This document shows positions 21,933-32,305 of a stretch of DNA of 64,000 nt, piece after piece; within the stretch, counting starts at the first letter, position 1, and each line of letters starts with the position of its first letter. The position numbers and the translations under genes were made by a program. The stretch is from Eucalyptus grandis. Lineage: Eukaryota; Streptophyta; Magnoliopsida; Myrtales; Myrtaceae. The notes below the pieces were generated by a model. The model had not been told where the DNA came from and ran no database searches. It saw only the letters and a program-made list of their open reading frames with translations. The stretch is from NCBI RefSeq assembly GCF_016545825.1, contig NC_052614.1, positions 24,012,559 to 24,076,558 of the forward strand, written 5' to 3'.

Positions 21933-22423
21933 TGTCACAGCCCTAAAGAAGGCCAATCCAAGAGGTTCCAGAGGGACGGCCGTGACTCATCCGTGGTAGA
22001 CCTCTTGTGCTCGCTTGGCTTCCCCACAAGTCTCCTTCCCGAATTCTACAAGGGGTGGGTGTAACCGTCAATATTCCAAGTTCTAGAAGTTTCTAGTTCT
22101 ATTTATGTCAGTAGCTAGTAGTTGGTATTTATATCGGTAGTTGAGGCGGTGCGATCTCGTTCGCCAGTTAAATTTTAGATCAATGGTTGTAAGCTGATGC
22201 CCTCAAGTATAAGAAGGGGCGCCCTCTCTCATTTGTAATCATCCAATCATTTTCAGTAATATCAAAGCTCATTTCTTTCCAGAGCTCATCTCTCTAAACT
22301 TTCTCTCTCTACGATCCGGGTATACGAGCGAGTGAGCGTTTGATCGAGCAAGGCTTGGCTTGGGTGAACCAAAATAGCCCGAGTCGCCATGCGATCACGA
22401 TCCCAATCGATCGGCCCATGACA
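21933..22423 (+). repeat. 3' LTR of the TR-GAG element
   Basis: Follows a 13-bp polypurine tract; 491 bp, the same length as the 5' LTR. Confidence 0.93.
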
Positions 22424-22760
22424 TAAGCATATGCACCACGAGATTGACCGTTCTACCGACACTATGTACAGGTACATGCTACAAGACTTGCCCGCTAAGT
22501 ATAGACATACATATCCATCTGTCAAATCTTCTAGGCCTAAGCAAGGCATTTCAGAATGTTTGTGATGTCTGTCACCGTAATAACAATGATATTTCCTTCA
22601 TAATTATCCATCTCTGTCAACAGCTGGTGAAGGTTCTTCTTCCTTCCATCATTTCCTCCTCCAATTGCAGTTCCTTCATGCCGCCCTATAGCATTACTTT
22701 CATCAACAAATGCAATGCAAGGAGCATTCCCTTTGGCAAGGAGCTATGAGCAATGAGGAT
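22424..22760 (-). pseudogene. FtsH pseudogene, Walker B segment
   Basis: The minus strand from about 22745 down to 22518 reads NAPCIAFVDESNAIGR, GTAIGGGNDGRKK, LHQLLTEMDNYEGN and, after a stop, LLRPRRFDR. These are the Walker B box (normally DEIDAVGR, here DESNAIGR), the GGGND-ER loop and the second region of homology of plant FTSH2/8. Non-coding sequence of about 95 bp between RFDR and the TR-GAG insertion probably is an intron. Mutated catalytic residues and stops show it is dead. No Walker A segment was found further upstream. Confidence 0.85.
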
Positions 22761-22900
22761 TGTGTGCAGAGCAAGTGAGAGCAAATTTGTTAGGATTCAA
22801 CACAATTATAAGCAAATAGAGAGAAAAAATAAGAAAAAGAATTCGAGATATAAAATTTTGTGCTAATTCATCCTTAAACTAAGGTTACATCTAGCAAAAC

Positions 22901-23560
22901 ATCACACTATAATTAACACATCACATGTCACGTCCCGATGCTCCGAGCCCGTGCCCATCCCTGCTTAGTCGATAGAATAGCGATGTCCCAAGACGTATCG
23001 CCAACCCATTCTTTTTAATATGCATGCGGAAAAGCAGATATAAAATCCCCAGACAATAAAATAATGGGATAAGAAAGTATAGCCACAAATTTCGAACCTG
23101 AAAACAACAACCACACTTATATACATCACGGACCCGAATGTATATATTACAATACGAACTACCAAAGTTAGGTCATACACAAGCCAATTAGAAAGCAAAG
23201 TCTACATACAGGGGGGGGGGGGTTTAAAAAATCACACTATAATTAACACATCGCATGTCACGTCTTGATGCTCCGAGCCCGTGCCCATCCTTGCTTGGTC
23301 GATAGAATAGCAATGTGCCAGGTTGCATCGCCGACCCATTCTTTTTAATACTTATGCGGAAGCAAATATAAAATCCCTAGACAATAAAACAATATGATAG
23401 GAAAGTAGGACCACAAATTTTGAACCTGAAAACAACAACCACACTTATATACATCACGAACCCGAATGTATATATTACAATACGAACTACCCAAGTCAGG
23501 TCACACACAAGCCAGTCAGAAAGCAAAGTCTACAAACAGGGGTGGGGGTGGGGGGTTTCC
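22901..23560. repeat. 330-bp tandem duplication of LTR start and its flank
   Basis: ATCACACTATAATTAACACA begins at 22901 and again at 23231; the sequence then matches for about 320 bp up to a G-run (23211-23222 and 23540-23557). The unit includes 25 bp of flank before the LTR start TGTCACGTC, so it arose by duplication after insertion. Confidence 0.88.
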
Positions 23561-26500
23561 AAAACCACTACAGGTCATCATCATCATCGATTTCTCCTTC
23601 TTCCACACTTCAGTTGGAGTCTACCGCCGAGTACACCGGAGAATCTGGATCATCAAGCTTAGGGTCCTTCGCGTCCACCACCGGACCATCCTTAGAGTCT
23701 GTCGTACCCTTTCTAAAAGCAACCTCCATTACATACAGAGGTATCTCAGGTTTTGGTTTGGGGCCCTCTTTCTGTCCATTACAATGCAGGCGATACCATG
23801 CCTAGATTGATAGGGTACCTTTTTAGGTAAACCCGCATCAACCCAGACTACGGATTTCACCATCTTGTATTCCAATCCCTCGGGGTGCTCATGAATCGGA
23901 ATGAGATGCTTCTGCTCTGTGATCTTATTCGGTTGTCCAAAATATTCAAGAGGAGCTACCATCTAAGGGCTTGAAATTGATATCCCACAATGGAGTGAGA
24001 TGATATCTCAGCGAGTTCTACCCCCTAAGACCTGATTAGGAAGAAAATACGCCATAAGGGTTGCCTATGCACAAACACGAGTTAGATGACTTACCTTAGC
24101 CTCTACTTCTTCCTACGAGTCAGTTTAATTAATAGATACTGACAAACCATACCACCCCATCAAATCATCCAGCTAGATCGAATTATCGATCAATCGACTC
24201 AGTTGATTACATGTCAACAAGACCATTCCCGGTCATCTCAATCAATACTATCTATAAGTTCGACCATAATCTAGAATTGCTCACTTTAGCTGATATATAG
24301 ATAATATAACTCATCAAAAGCTACCACAAATATACTCATATAGTATACTATTTATGCTTACCAGAAGCTGTTGCAATTATATTCATATAATATACTATTT
24401 ATGCTCACTAGAAGCTGCCTCGAATATTGATATAGTATACTATTATGCTCGCTAGAAGCTGCCTCAAATATTGATATAGTATACTATTATGCTCACCGGA
24501 AGCTGCCTCAAATATTGATATAGTATACTATTATGCTCGCCAGAAGTTACCTCAAATATCGATTCTGATCATCTAATTAAATCACCATTTTTATCGTTCT
24601 CAATAAAAATAATTGTGTGTGGGTACACGGTCGGCCTCAGTCAAAATATAATTTTTTGCCACTTGAAAATCCCACCAATTTTAACAATCCACAAATCTAT
24701 TTTTGGCGTTGTAAACCGACGCTCGGTGATTTTCCAATTAATTACTGAAATTAAATAAATTTAGGAATAAATTCCTAAAATACAAACTATGCAAAATGTG
24801 CACAAATAAAAGCTCAATTAAATAAATAGATCACACCACTGCAATCAGCATAAAATTCCGATCGTTGGCTATCCCGGTCTAATTTCTAGAAAATAATTAA
24901 ATAATTAAATAATTACGGAAATTAAATAAATAATGCCAATAAATGCAACTTAGGCCCATAAAGCATAATTGGAAGTTGAGATAGGCCCGGAAAATTACCG
25001 AACCACTCTAATTAAATACTAGAGCTTGTCTAGGCTCTAACTACACTATTCTAACCACTTAACATGCAATAACAATTAATTAAATTGCTAATCTAATCTA
25101 ACTATCCACTTAATTCATGCTTAGTCTAAACTAATCAACCCTTAAACGTCATTAACTTACTAATTAAGGATTAGTGAGTTAAACTCACTTGTTTGACGAT
25201 CCGCTCGGATCAAACTAACGGGGACGCAGTAAGGGGCCAGAAACTCCAAAGCGGGACCAACTTTCGGGGTCTGAAAGCAGGCCAAAATGGGCTTAAACAA
25301 TGCTAGAAACCCACTGATTTTCGGTTCTATTCGGTGCAGGTTGGGGGCTGTTGAAGCTTCCTTGGTGTCTAGTTGGTCAAGAAACGGCATGGTGGGGTTG
25401 CCGTGGCTTGGATGGGGGAGGACGGTGGCTCATGACAGTGGCTAGGACTTCGACAGTGGCCTGCTAGACGGCGAGACCCTATTGGACATGCGAACGACAT
25501 GGGCAAAGCAGCTGGGACATGGCTGAGGCGGAGGGACACGTGCGGGCGAGCGATGTAGTTTCGGTGGCTCCGGGGTGTGCGGCAACGGTCCGACTGGGCT
25601 GCTGGCGTCTTTGGCTGCTTCTCTGGGCTTGCTGAGCTTCGAACGGCTGGAAGGAGGAGATGAGGGATGCTGCTCGACGGTTGCTAGGGAGAAGGAGGAG
25701 ATGAGGGAGCAAGGGGGGCCTACTTGGTCTTCTTATCTTCTTTTGGTCCCCTTGACTAATGCCCACCCCTAGCTGGCTTCCATGGCCACAATTCAGCCAC
25801 CAAACCCTTCTAGAACCTCTTTTAAAGTGGTCTACAAGTCATGGGTGAGGAGCATATGAATTTGTAATGTTTTTCCCCCAATTGGACTTTAATTCCTATT
25901 GAATCAACTCAAATCGGCTCCTATAAATTCAATTATCGAACCCTCGATCAAATTGGTATTTTTCCTCACCAATTGATCCCACTTACATCCCAATTTCGAA
26001 ATTAGAAACGGCCTTTGAACTTTTCTAAATAAAAACGGTCCTACGACAACTTTTTCCCAAAAAGTCTCAATTTGCAGAAAAATCTTCGGAGACTGAGTTG
26101 ACATTCCTAAAATGACTTGTGATATAACAGAACTTTCAATTTCCAGAAATCAGATTTAAATTCGCGATTAATTTCAATCTAGCACGATTTTAGGATGACC
26201 TAGACTACCAGGTAGCTTTTCGGAAACTTTTAGTGCAAATGACCCGTGGTCGATTTTCTTCGAACCACAACGAACCTCTTCAACACATTGATGACTCTCG
26301 GTGATTGTGAAAATCTTGAGGATTCAAATATGAACACAGGGTACCAAAACGATAAAAAAAAAAAAGTCAGTCTATTGCCGATTGAGGAGAATTTTGTAAT
26401 TTAGTGGAATCACACACGTTTAACCACATATCTCGATCTAACCGACCTATCTCTGATCTATAATCGATCTTTAACTGTGTCGTAATGATCTTGATGGATG

Positions 26501-26684
26501 AGCACTGTCGAATAGTCGATTCTTGGTCGAATTCTCAAGTCCAATACATTAAAATTCCTTAATGGTTTTCCCAAATAGTCTAGTTATCTCACGAGAGATT
26601 AGCTTTAAGAATAGCACTACAGGCGCATCGATGAAAGGCCCAACTAATTTAATTAAAAAAGCATTGAAAATTCGGAATGTCACA
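23256..26684. mobile_element. Solo LTR, about 3.4 kb
   Basis: The sequence starts TGTCACGTCTTGATGCTCCG and ends GGAATGTCACA. It is bounded by TCGCA on both sides (23251-23255 and 26685-26689). No pol, gag, primer site or second LTR lies within. The simplest reading is one long LTR left by LTR-LTR recombination of a gypsy-type element. It contains a roughly 63-bp tandem repeat (24310-24560) and a GC-rich stretch (25380-25760) with open frames on both strands that I do not consider genes. The LTR start is also present in the upstream duplicate at 22926. Confidence 0.78.
24310..24560. repeat. Tandem repeat of about 63 bp inside the solo LTR
   Basis: At least four units carry GATATAGTATACTATTATGC followed by an AGAAGCTGCCTCAAATAT-like segment. 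The first units are more diverged. Confidence 0.85.
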
Positions 26685-26689
26685 TCGCA

Positions 26690-27276
26690 GCTATTTGTTA
26701 CATTTCTCAATCACAATGAAAAAAAAAATACATTATATATACCAGTAGCTATGTATTGGCCCAACCCAAACTACTAATAAAATGTGGAGAGTATGAATTA
26801 TATCCCGACAAAATTTGCTTAAGTAGCATAGAGGAAAAAGAAAAGAACGAAGAACCATAACCCCAATTCTTTTTTGGTTTTTTTTGGTTGGTCCCAAATC
26901 ACTATCAAATATGACGATTTTATTATTTTTTCCCAATTGCAATTTGGACAAAATTGCCCTTGTTCTACTCACTATAAAAAGTCCCCCAGTGAAGATTCAA
27001 CTAGCTAGTGAGTCTGAAAATTTATTTGAAGTTACCATGGTCTCTTCAAGCACTTAGTTGAGAGTGAGACAAAATCATTTTGATTCATTATTTGAGAAAA
27101 TAATTTCACTTCGAGTCATTTTTTAAAATTTCTATTATTACTATAAGTTGAGGAAAAAAAATATATGTATCTGATAATGGACAATGAAAAATTAAATTAG
27201 AGATAAGATGGGCATTGAGAAGTCCTCTTCTCATGACGCACTGATACGCCCCCACTTACCTCTGCGAGTTCATAAT
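26690..27276. other. Intergenic, no recognised gene
   Basis: AT-rich sequence with short homopolymer runs; no coding or repeat signal beyond simple sequence. Confidence 0.55.
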
Positions 27277-27536
27277 ATTAACTGCTGCAAAAGCAACGTT
27301 CCACTGAATCAAAAACCTGGGGCCGACGACTGCTTATGCATATTGCATATACGAGCTGACGGGAATCTAATTCATCAATCCCCACGTAAAATTTCTCGAG
27401 AGAGAGAACGAAATTAACTGCTGCAAAAGCAACGTTCCACTGAGTCAAAAACCTGGGGCCGACGACTGCTTATGCATATTGCATATACGAGACGACGATC
27501 CGATTCATCAATCCCGACGAAAAATTTCCAGAGAGG

Positions 27537-27540
<4 letters not shown>
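27277..27540. repeat. 136-bp direct tandem repeat
   Basis: ATTAACTGCTGCAAAAGCAA begins at 27277 and 27413. Both copies continue through TCAAAAACCTGGGGCCGACG and TGCTTATGCATATTGCATAT, and differ by a few substitutions. The second copy ends in a (GA)n tract (27531-27573). Confidence 0.92.
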
Positions 27541-27567
<27 letters not shown>

Positions 27568-27640
27568 AGGGAGAATGATTGCCGAGTTTCGAGAATTCAT
27601 TGGCGGACCAGCGTAATACATCGATCCAATTTCGATTCTG

Positions 27641-27840
27641 CATGCAAAATCCTCGGCATGCATGGCACTGCTCTCAGTCTCGGGGATGCGGGTCAGTACG
27701 TTTGCATGCCTAGTCGATTTACATGACAGCCTCCTCACATCATAATCGTGTTTTCTCACGTGAGGAAAACGGTGGGACTATGTGAACATCGAGACTCTGC
27801 AATATTGGCCAGCTCGGGCTGATCCTCTCCGCATGCATGC
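27641..27840. promoter_or_regulatory. CATGCA (RY-type) motif cluster
   Basis: CATGCA or its complement occurs at 27641, 27657-27664 (CATGCATG), 27703 and 27831-27840 (GCATGCATGC) within 200 bp of relatively GC-rich sequence just after a (GA)n tract. RY motifs bind B3-domain factors such as FUS3/ABI3. No gene is visible next to it, so function is unproven. Confidence 0.35.
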
Positions 27841-28396
27841 GCATCGAAGCCTAAGTCAGAAAAACGCGTACATCGTTGAATTGGGGAGGACAGAGGTACT
27901 CTAAATCTTCAGTATAGGTTTGAATCCTATTGGACACAATTTTTTCATCTATTTTTTTTTTTTTGGATATATCTTGAAAAGGAAATTGATATTTTCAAAT
28001 GGTTTCATTAAAAAACGCTTGTAATTGGTCGCTTAGCTTAGCTCATGTATTCTTTCTAATATTCTATTACATATTAAATTTTCCATATTGTCAATCAAAT
28101 CTTTATAGAGAATGAAAATTGGACGAATAGAGAATTATCTAGAGAGTATTACTATGCTTTAAGCACATGGCGGGTGTAGAGTAAAAGGACTCGACTTTGC
28201 TAGTGTTATATTTCCCTTCATCCCTGATCAGAGTAATTTTTTTTTTCTGACCAAACCTTTAATTAGCTGATTATATATATGAACATCACACACAAGTGTA
28301 ACGTTAACTAAAACTAAATGTGGGTAACGTCCTTATTTACTATTCGCCAATTATAAGATTGGCCTACTTCTCCCCCCAAAAAAAAAAAAAAAAAAA
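27841..28396. other. Intergenic, no recognised gene
   Basis: AT-rich sequence; nothing beyond simple repeats and a weak tRNA-like arm that I rejected. Confidence 0.5.
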
Positions 28397-28970
28397 TCTC
28401 AACTTTACGTATAATCTCAATTCTGTCTAGAATTTTTTTATTTGGTCTCAAGAAAAATCTTAAACTTTAAGTAAAGTCCTAAATCTATCCGAAATTTTTT
28501 TGCCTTAAAAAATCCAAAAATTTAAGTCCAGTCTCAAATCTACATCAAATTTTGTTTTGTCTAAAAAAAATCACCAACTTTCAATTTATTCTCAAATCTA
28601 CCAATATGGTCTATTGCCAATTTGATGTGGCACATATCAATAATAAATCCACGTTAGCAAAGGTAATATGGAAAATTATTTTCAAAATGAAACCATTATA
28701 GGATATAAAAGATTAGAGATGACTAACGATGATAAAGGGTTGATAGAGGCAAATTTAGGACTAGAGTAAAAATTGATGATTTTTCTCTTAGACAAAAAGA
28801 AAGTTTAGGGCTAGATTTGGAAGTAGACCCAAAGTTGAGTTTTCTTTTGAAAAAAGAAAATTTCTTGGTAGATTTGGACTAAACCTAAAATTTAAGGTTT
28901 GTTTTTTAGACAAAAAAGAGTTCAAGATAGAATTAAGATTAAATTTAAAGTTGGGGTCTTTTAGAAAATT
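28397..28970. mobile_element. Foldback element with tandem sub-repeats in its arms
   Basis: The left half consists of about four units of roughly 58 bp built on CTCAA(C/A)TTT...AATCTA...TTTTTG(T)CT. The right half (28740-28965) is the inverse, with TTTAGGGCTAGATTTGG and AAAGTTGAG. No coding sequence. Edges are approximate and no clear target-site duplication was identified. Confidence 0.65.
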
Positions 28971-29099
28971 AGGCCATTTATAATAATATAATACAAGCTA
29001 GATTAAACTCTCTTTTGATGGCGTCCTTTCCTGTAGAAGCCCATTATATCCTACTTTCTTCGCCTTCATTTCCTTTTATCCCTCTTAAATTAAAACTTT

Positions 29100-29450
29100 G
29101 AGAAAAATATTACTAAAAACTCTAAATCATATTCACTATGCACCACAGAAAACCCAAAACCCATAATCAGTGTAACAAAAATATTGTTCGATTACCACAA
29201 AAAACCTTAAACTTTATCCAAGCAATACTAATACCCATAATTTTTTTCAGTGTTACTACTAAGTCAAATTTATATGCATGAGGAAAAAAAAAATTGGGAT
29301 CTATCCGGCATGATGTATTTCAAAAAAGTTAAAGGTATTGACGTCATAGTAAATATAGTTTATGAATTTTGGTATAATAAAAAAATTATAGCATTAAATG
29401 TCATAATCTGTATAAATTTAAATTTTTTGTGGTATCGATTTTTAAGATTG
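29100..29450. mobile_element. Foldback element, short and degraded
   Basis: Left end ATATTACTAAAAACTCTAAA and right end AATTTTTTGTGGTATCGATT are inverted-related, with an AT-rich centre. It resembles the ends of the elements at 31.2 and 51.6 kb (ATACCACA...TGTGGTAT). Confidence 0.45.
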
Positions 29451-29929
29451 TTTGCAAGAAGGGGCGGAGAAAGAGGAGAGCGCAGTCACTTTTCGCGCAG
29501 GTGACATCAGCAGGAGAAGCAGATCTTTTTTCACTGCCTGAGAGACTTCAAATGGCGAGCAAATCAATCAATTCGATTAAATCAAACCCCATGTCATCCT
29601 CTGACGGACGATGATCTGACTCTCTCCCCTCTCCCTCTCCCTCTCTCCCTCTCTCTCTCTCTACGCAGATTTCAAAGTGTCAGTGGAGTGACGTAAGGTG
29701 ACCGGGAAGGCGTGCAGATGGAAGCGTGTGGTGACTGATTTTCCCGACTCATTCATTGCAGAGGGAGAGAGAAGATGCTGCCGACGATCACCTCCTTCAG
29801 TGGCGGCACGGAGAGAGAGGAAGGACAGCAACCCAACACAGCACACATCAACGCACGAACACGACTACTCGTACGCATGTTTAATGTATCGTGTGATCTG
29901 CCCTCAGACAACAGAAAGAACAGAAGGAG

Positions 29930-29965
<36 letters not shown>

Positions 29966-31185
29966 TACGTTCGCACGAGGAAGAAGGTTAATACGGACTT
30001 TCGCATGACGTAGTGCTCTTTTCCTCCTCTTCTTCTTGTTCTTTCCAATACACAATACCCAAATTTGGTTTCTAGGGTAAATCACGCCTCGCTTTTAAAA
30101 TCGCCCCTTTGCCAAATTAAAAATTGATTACCATTTCAAACTCAATTTCCTCCTCTTCATCTTTCGATGGGTAGGTTTCAAATTTGCATGTGTATGATTC
30201 CCACCTATGTAGTTCCCCCATAATAAACCATTCTATCATTTAGGGATATGGAATTGCAGTCTTTTAATTATGACTTTTGATTTCAATTTGATTTGCTTCT
30301 TGGTATCATGAGAGATTGTGCTTATTTGTTTCTTAACCTTCTTTTAAAAATCCCATGAGGGAACTTACCTATATTAATAACTATGAATTCATGGACTTAG
30401 GAGGCGTTTCGTAAATTGAATTTGACTTTACATTGAAAAAATGTTATCCCACCCGATATTTTGGTAAAGTCATTTTGACAGGATAAATTTAGATACAACC
30501 GAATAAAAAAACTTGATTACCTGCCTAAGCCAAAGGATGAGTAGCCTCGATTAGATAAGAAAAATTCTCATGCCACCATTTCGATGATTGCACCCTTGTA
30601 GCCACCATCCGGTGGCTGCCGCTTCTTAGGCGACCCTTGCGCAACGGTGGCCCTCTCTCTCTCTGACGATATTATGCTTCCATCCTAGGGTGTAATATGT
30701 GGTGGCTGCACTCCCTAACTGACCACCACTGTAGTGGCTACCATCCTGCTATGACATATTTGTTTCACTTGTTGTTTCTTGCCAACTCTCTTTCCCTCTA
30801 ATTTAAGGCAGCCACCGCAGCAACGGTAGACATTGTCATCGATGACAACCATCACAATCGCCGCTATGGTTTGTAGATCTAAGTTTTCTCTTCTTCCTTT
30901 TTCCCTTTTTCATTAGTTTAATTTAATTTTTTTTCTTTCCTAATCTAGGTGCAAGAAACACCCAATACCATGGAATATGACCATATCTGATGTTCTTCCA
31001 AGCACAATAAGCAATTTAGCAAATGTCTTATACAATATTTTTCTATCGTATATCGATTCTTGTTATATGGACGTAATTCAAATCTTTATTTAAGAAATGA
31101 GGAAATAGGAAAGTGGGTGTGGAAACCAGAGATTTTAAATTTCTTGTTAGAAGGCAAAGGGGAGAGAATTTTAAAATTTTTAGGG
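29451..31185. other. Intergenic with CT/GA tracts; possible orphan leader
   Basis: 29451-30020 is GC-rich with a CT tract (29621-29663) and a GA tract (29932-29962), the composition seen upstream of plant genes here. No protein domain or convincing splice structure follows, and 30.1-31.2 kb looks non-coding. Confidence 0.4.
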
Positions 31186-31560
31186 CTTATACCACGAAAA
31201 AATCCAAAATTTAAAAAATTCATGATAAATTTACCAAAAAATAATTTATAAATTACAAAAAATCACAAACTGATATTCCTATAACATATTATTACTTTTC
31301 GTTAAATTTTATCATCAAATTACTAAGCTGATTACATGTGACAGTTAATGGATATATCAATTTAGGATTTTGCGTTTCCTTTGTTATGAGTATACTAGTT
31401 TAGGGTTTTTTTATGATTTTAATCCTATTTTACAGAAGCTAATAGAAAGTAAATTTCTCATGAATGTTCTAATTGGGATTTTTGGTATTATTACAGGTAT
31501 ATCAATTTGAAATTTTTTTATGACACTAACTCTAATTTTAAGTAATTTTCTTCCCATAGC
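31186..31560. mobile_element. Foldback element, TACCAC-type ends
   Basis: GGCTTATACCACGAAAAAAT at the left and TTTTTATGACACTAACTCTA at the right are imperfect inverted partners. The interior alternates AATTTA-type segments like the other foldback elements. Confidence 0.45.
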
Positions 31561-32271
31561 CCTTAATTTTTCTCAATTCCCAAAAAAAAAGGCTTACAAG
31601 GTTGAGCCACATCTTCCTCAGAGGATGCTCTTTTTCCCAAGGCTACTGAAATTAAACGCCTTCCCCAAAGTAAACTCCAACCGTTTGGACATGGTGTAAA
31701 CCTTTCCTCTACAATCTTAGCATGAATTTTCCCAAGGCAACTAAAATTGGACTTGGCAATATTCTAGAGTAGCTGATTATATTTACATTCTCGAGATCAC
31801 AAACATCTTGGAACTCAAGTATTATTCAAATTGCACGTTTCAATCTCTATCAGATAAGTTGAGTCGATTCTGTATTGGCAAAACGTTTTACTTAAAAAAA
31901 CACCATTATGAAATCATCACAAACAGAAGTGATAGAACGCCTGAGGCAGGAATCAAAGATCGAGTGAAGCCAACAGAAAAGCCAATTTTTAGCCCGCTAT
32001 GTAGCAGAAGATCAGAAAGAAACAGCATTGAAGTTTCCCAATGAAGTTACCCCATTTTTAGCCTAAAGACCATCTCAAACTCGCCCAGTTTCGACGTCAC
32101 CCGACGGCCATGTTTTCCTTCGACTTCAGTCCACGAAAACTTAATTAGAATCCTTCAATCGACGGATTATATGTGCCATGTGGCCTGCATGCACGAACCT
32201 AACATTACGAAAAGAGAGAAAGAAAAAACCCAGAACCTAACTTGGACGCCGCACGTACGATCCCCATCCCT

Positions 32272-32305
<34 letters not shown>

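Larger units (their letters stand above)
19348..22423 (+). mobile_element. TR-GAG-type LTR element (gag and protease only)
   Basis: Two 491-bp LTRs (19348-19838 and 21933-22423), each TGTCAC...TGACA and highly similar, bound a 2.1-kb interior. The interior holds gag, a CCHC knuckle and an aspartic-protease motif, but no reverse transcriptase, RNase H or integrase. TAAG precedes the 5' LTR (19344-19347) and follows the 3' LTR (22424-22427), so insertion ends are intact. A degenerate tRNA-Met-like primer site (TAGTATCAAAC, 19841) and the polypurine tract GAGTGGGGGAGAA (21920-21932) are present. Such elements must borrow pol from an autonomous gypsy relative. Only a few stops and frameshifts suggest it is younger than its copia neighbour. 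Confidence 0.9.

Noticed and set aside
24310..24560. Possible CRISPR-like array
   Set aside because: Units are contiguous AT-rich tandem repeats without unique spacers, in a plant LTR.
25479..25772. Overlapping frames in the GC-rich part of the solo LTR
   Set aside because: They lie on both strands, have no domain and no splice context, and fall inside an LTR bounded by target-site duplications.
27886..27945. tRNA-like T-arm (GGTTTGAATCCT) with possible acceptor stem
   Set aside because: No complete cloverleaf or matching D-arm could be traced; only one arm is convincing, so it is at most an old organelle-tRNA fragment.
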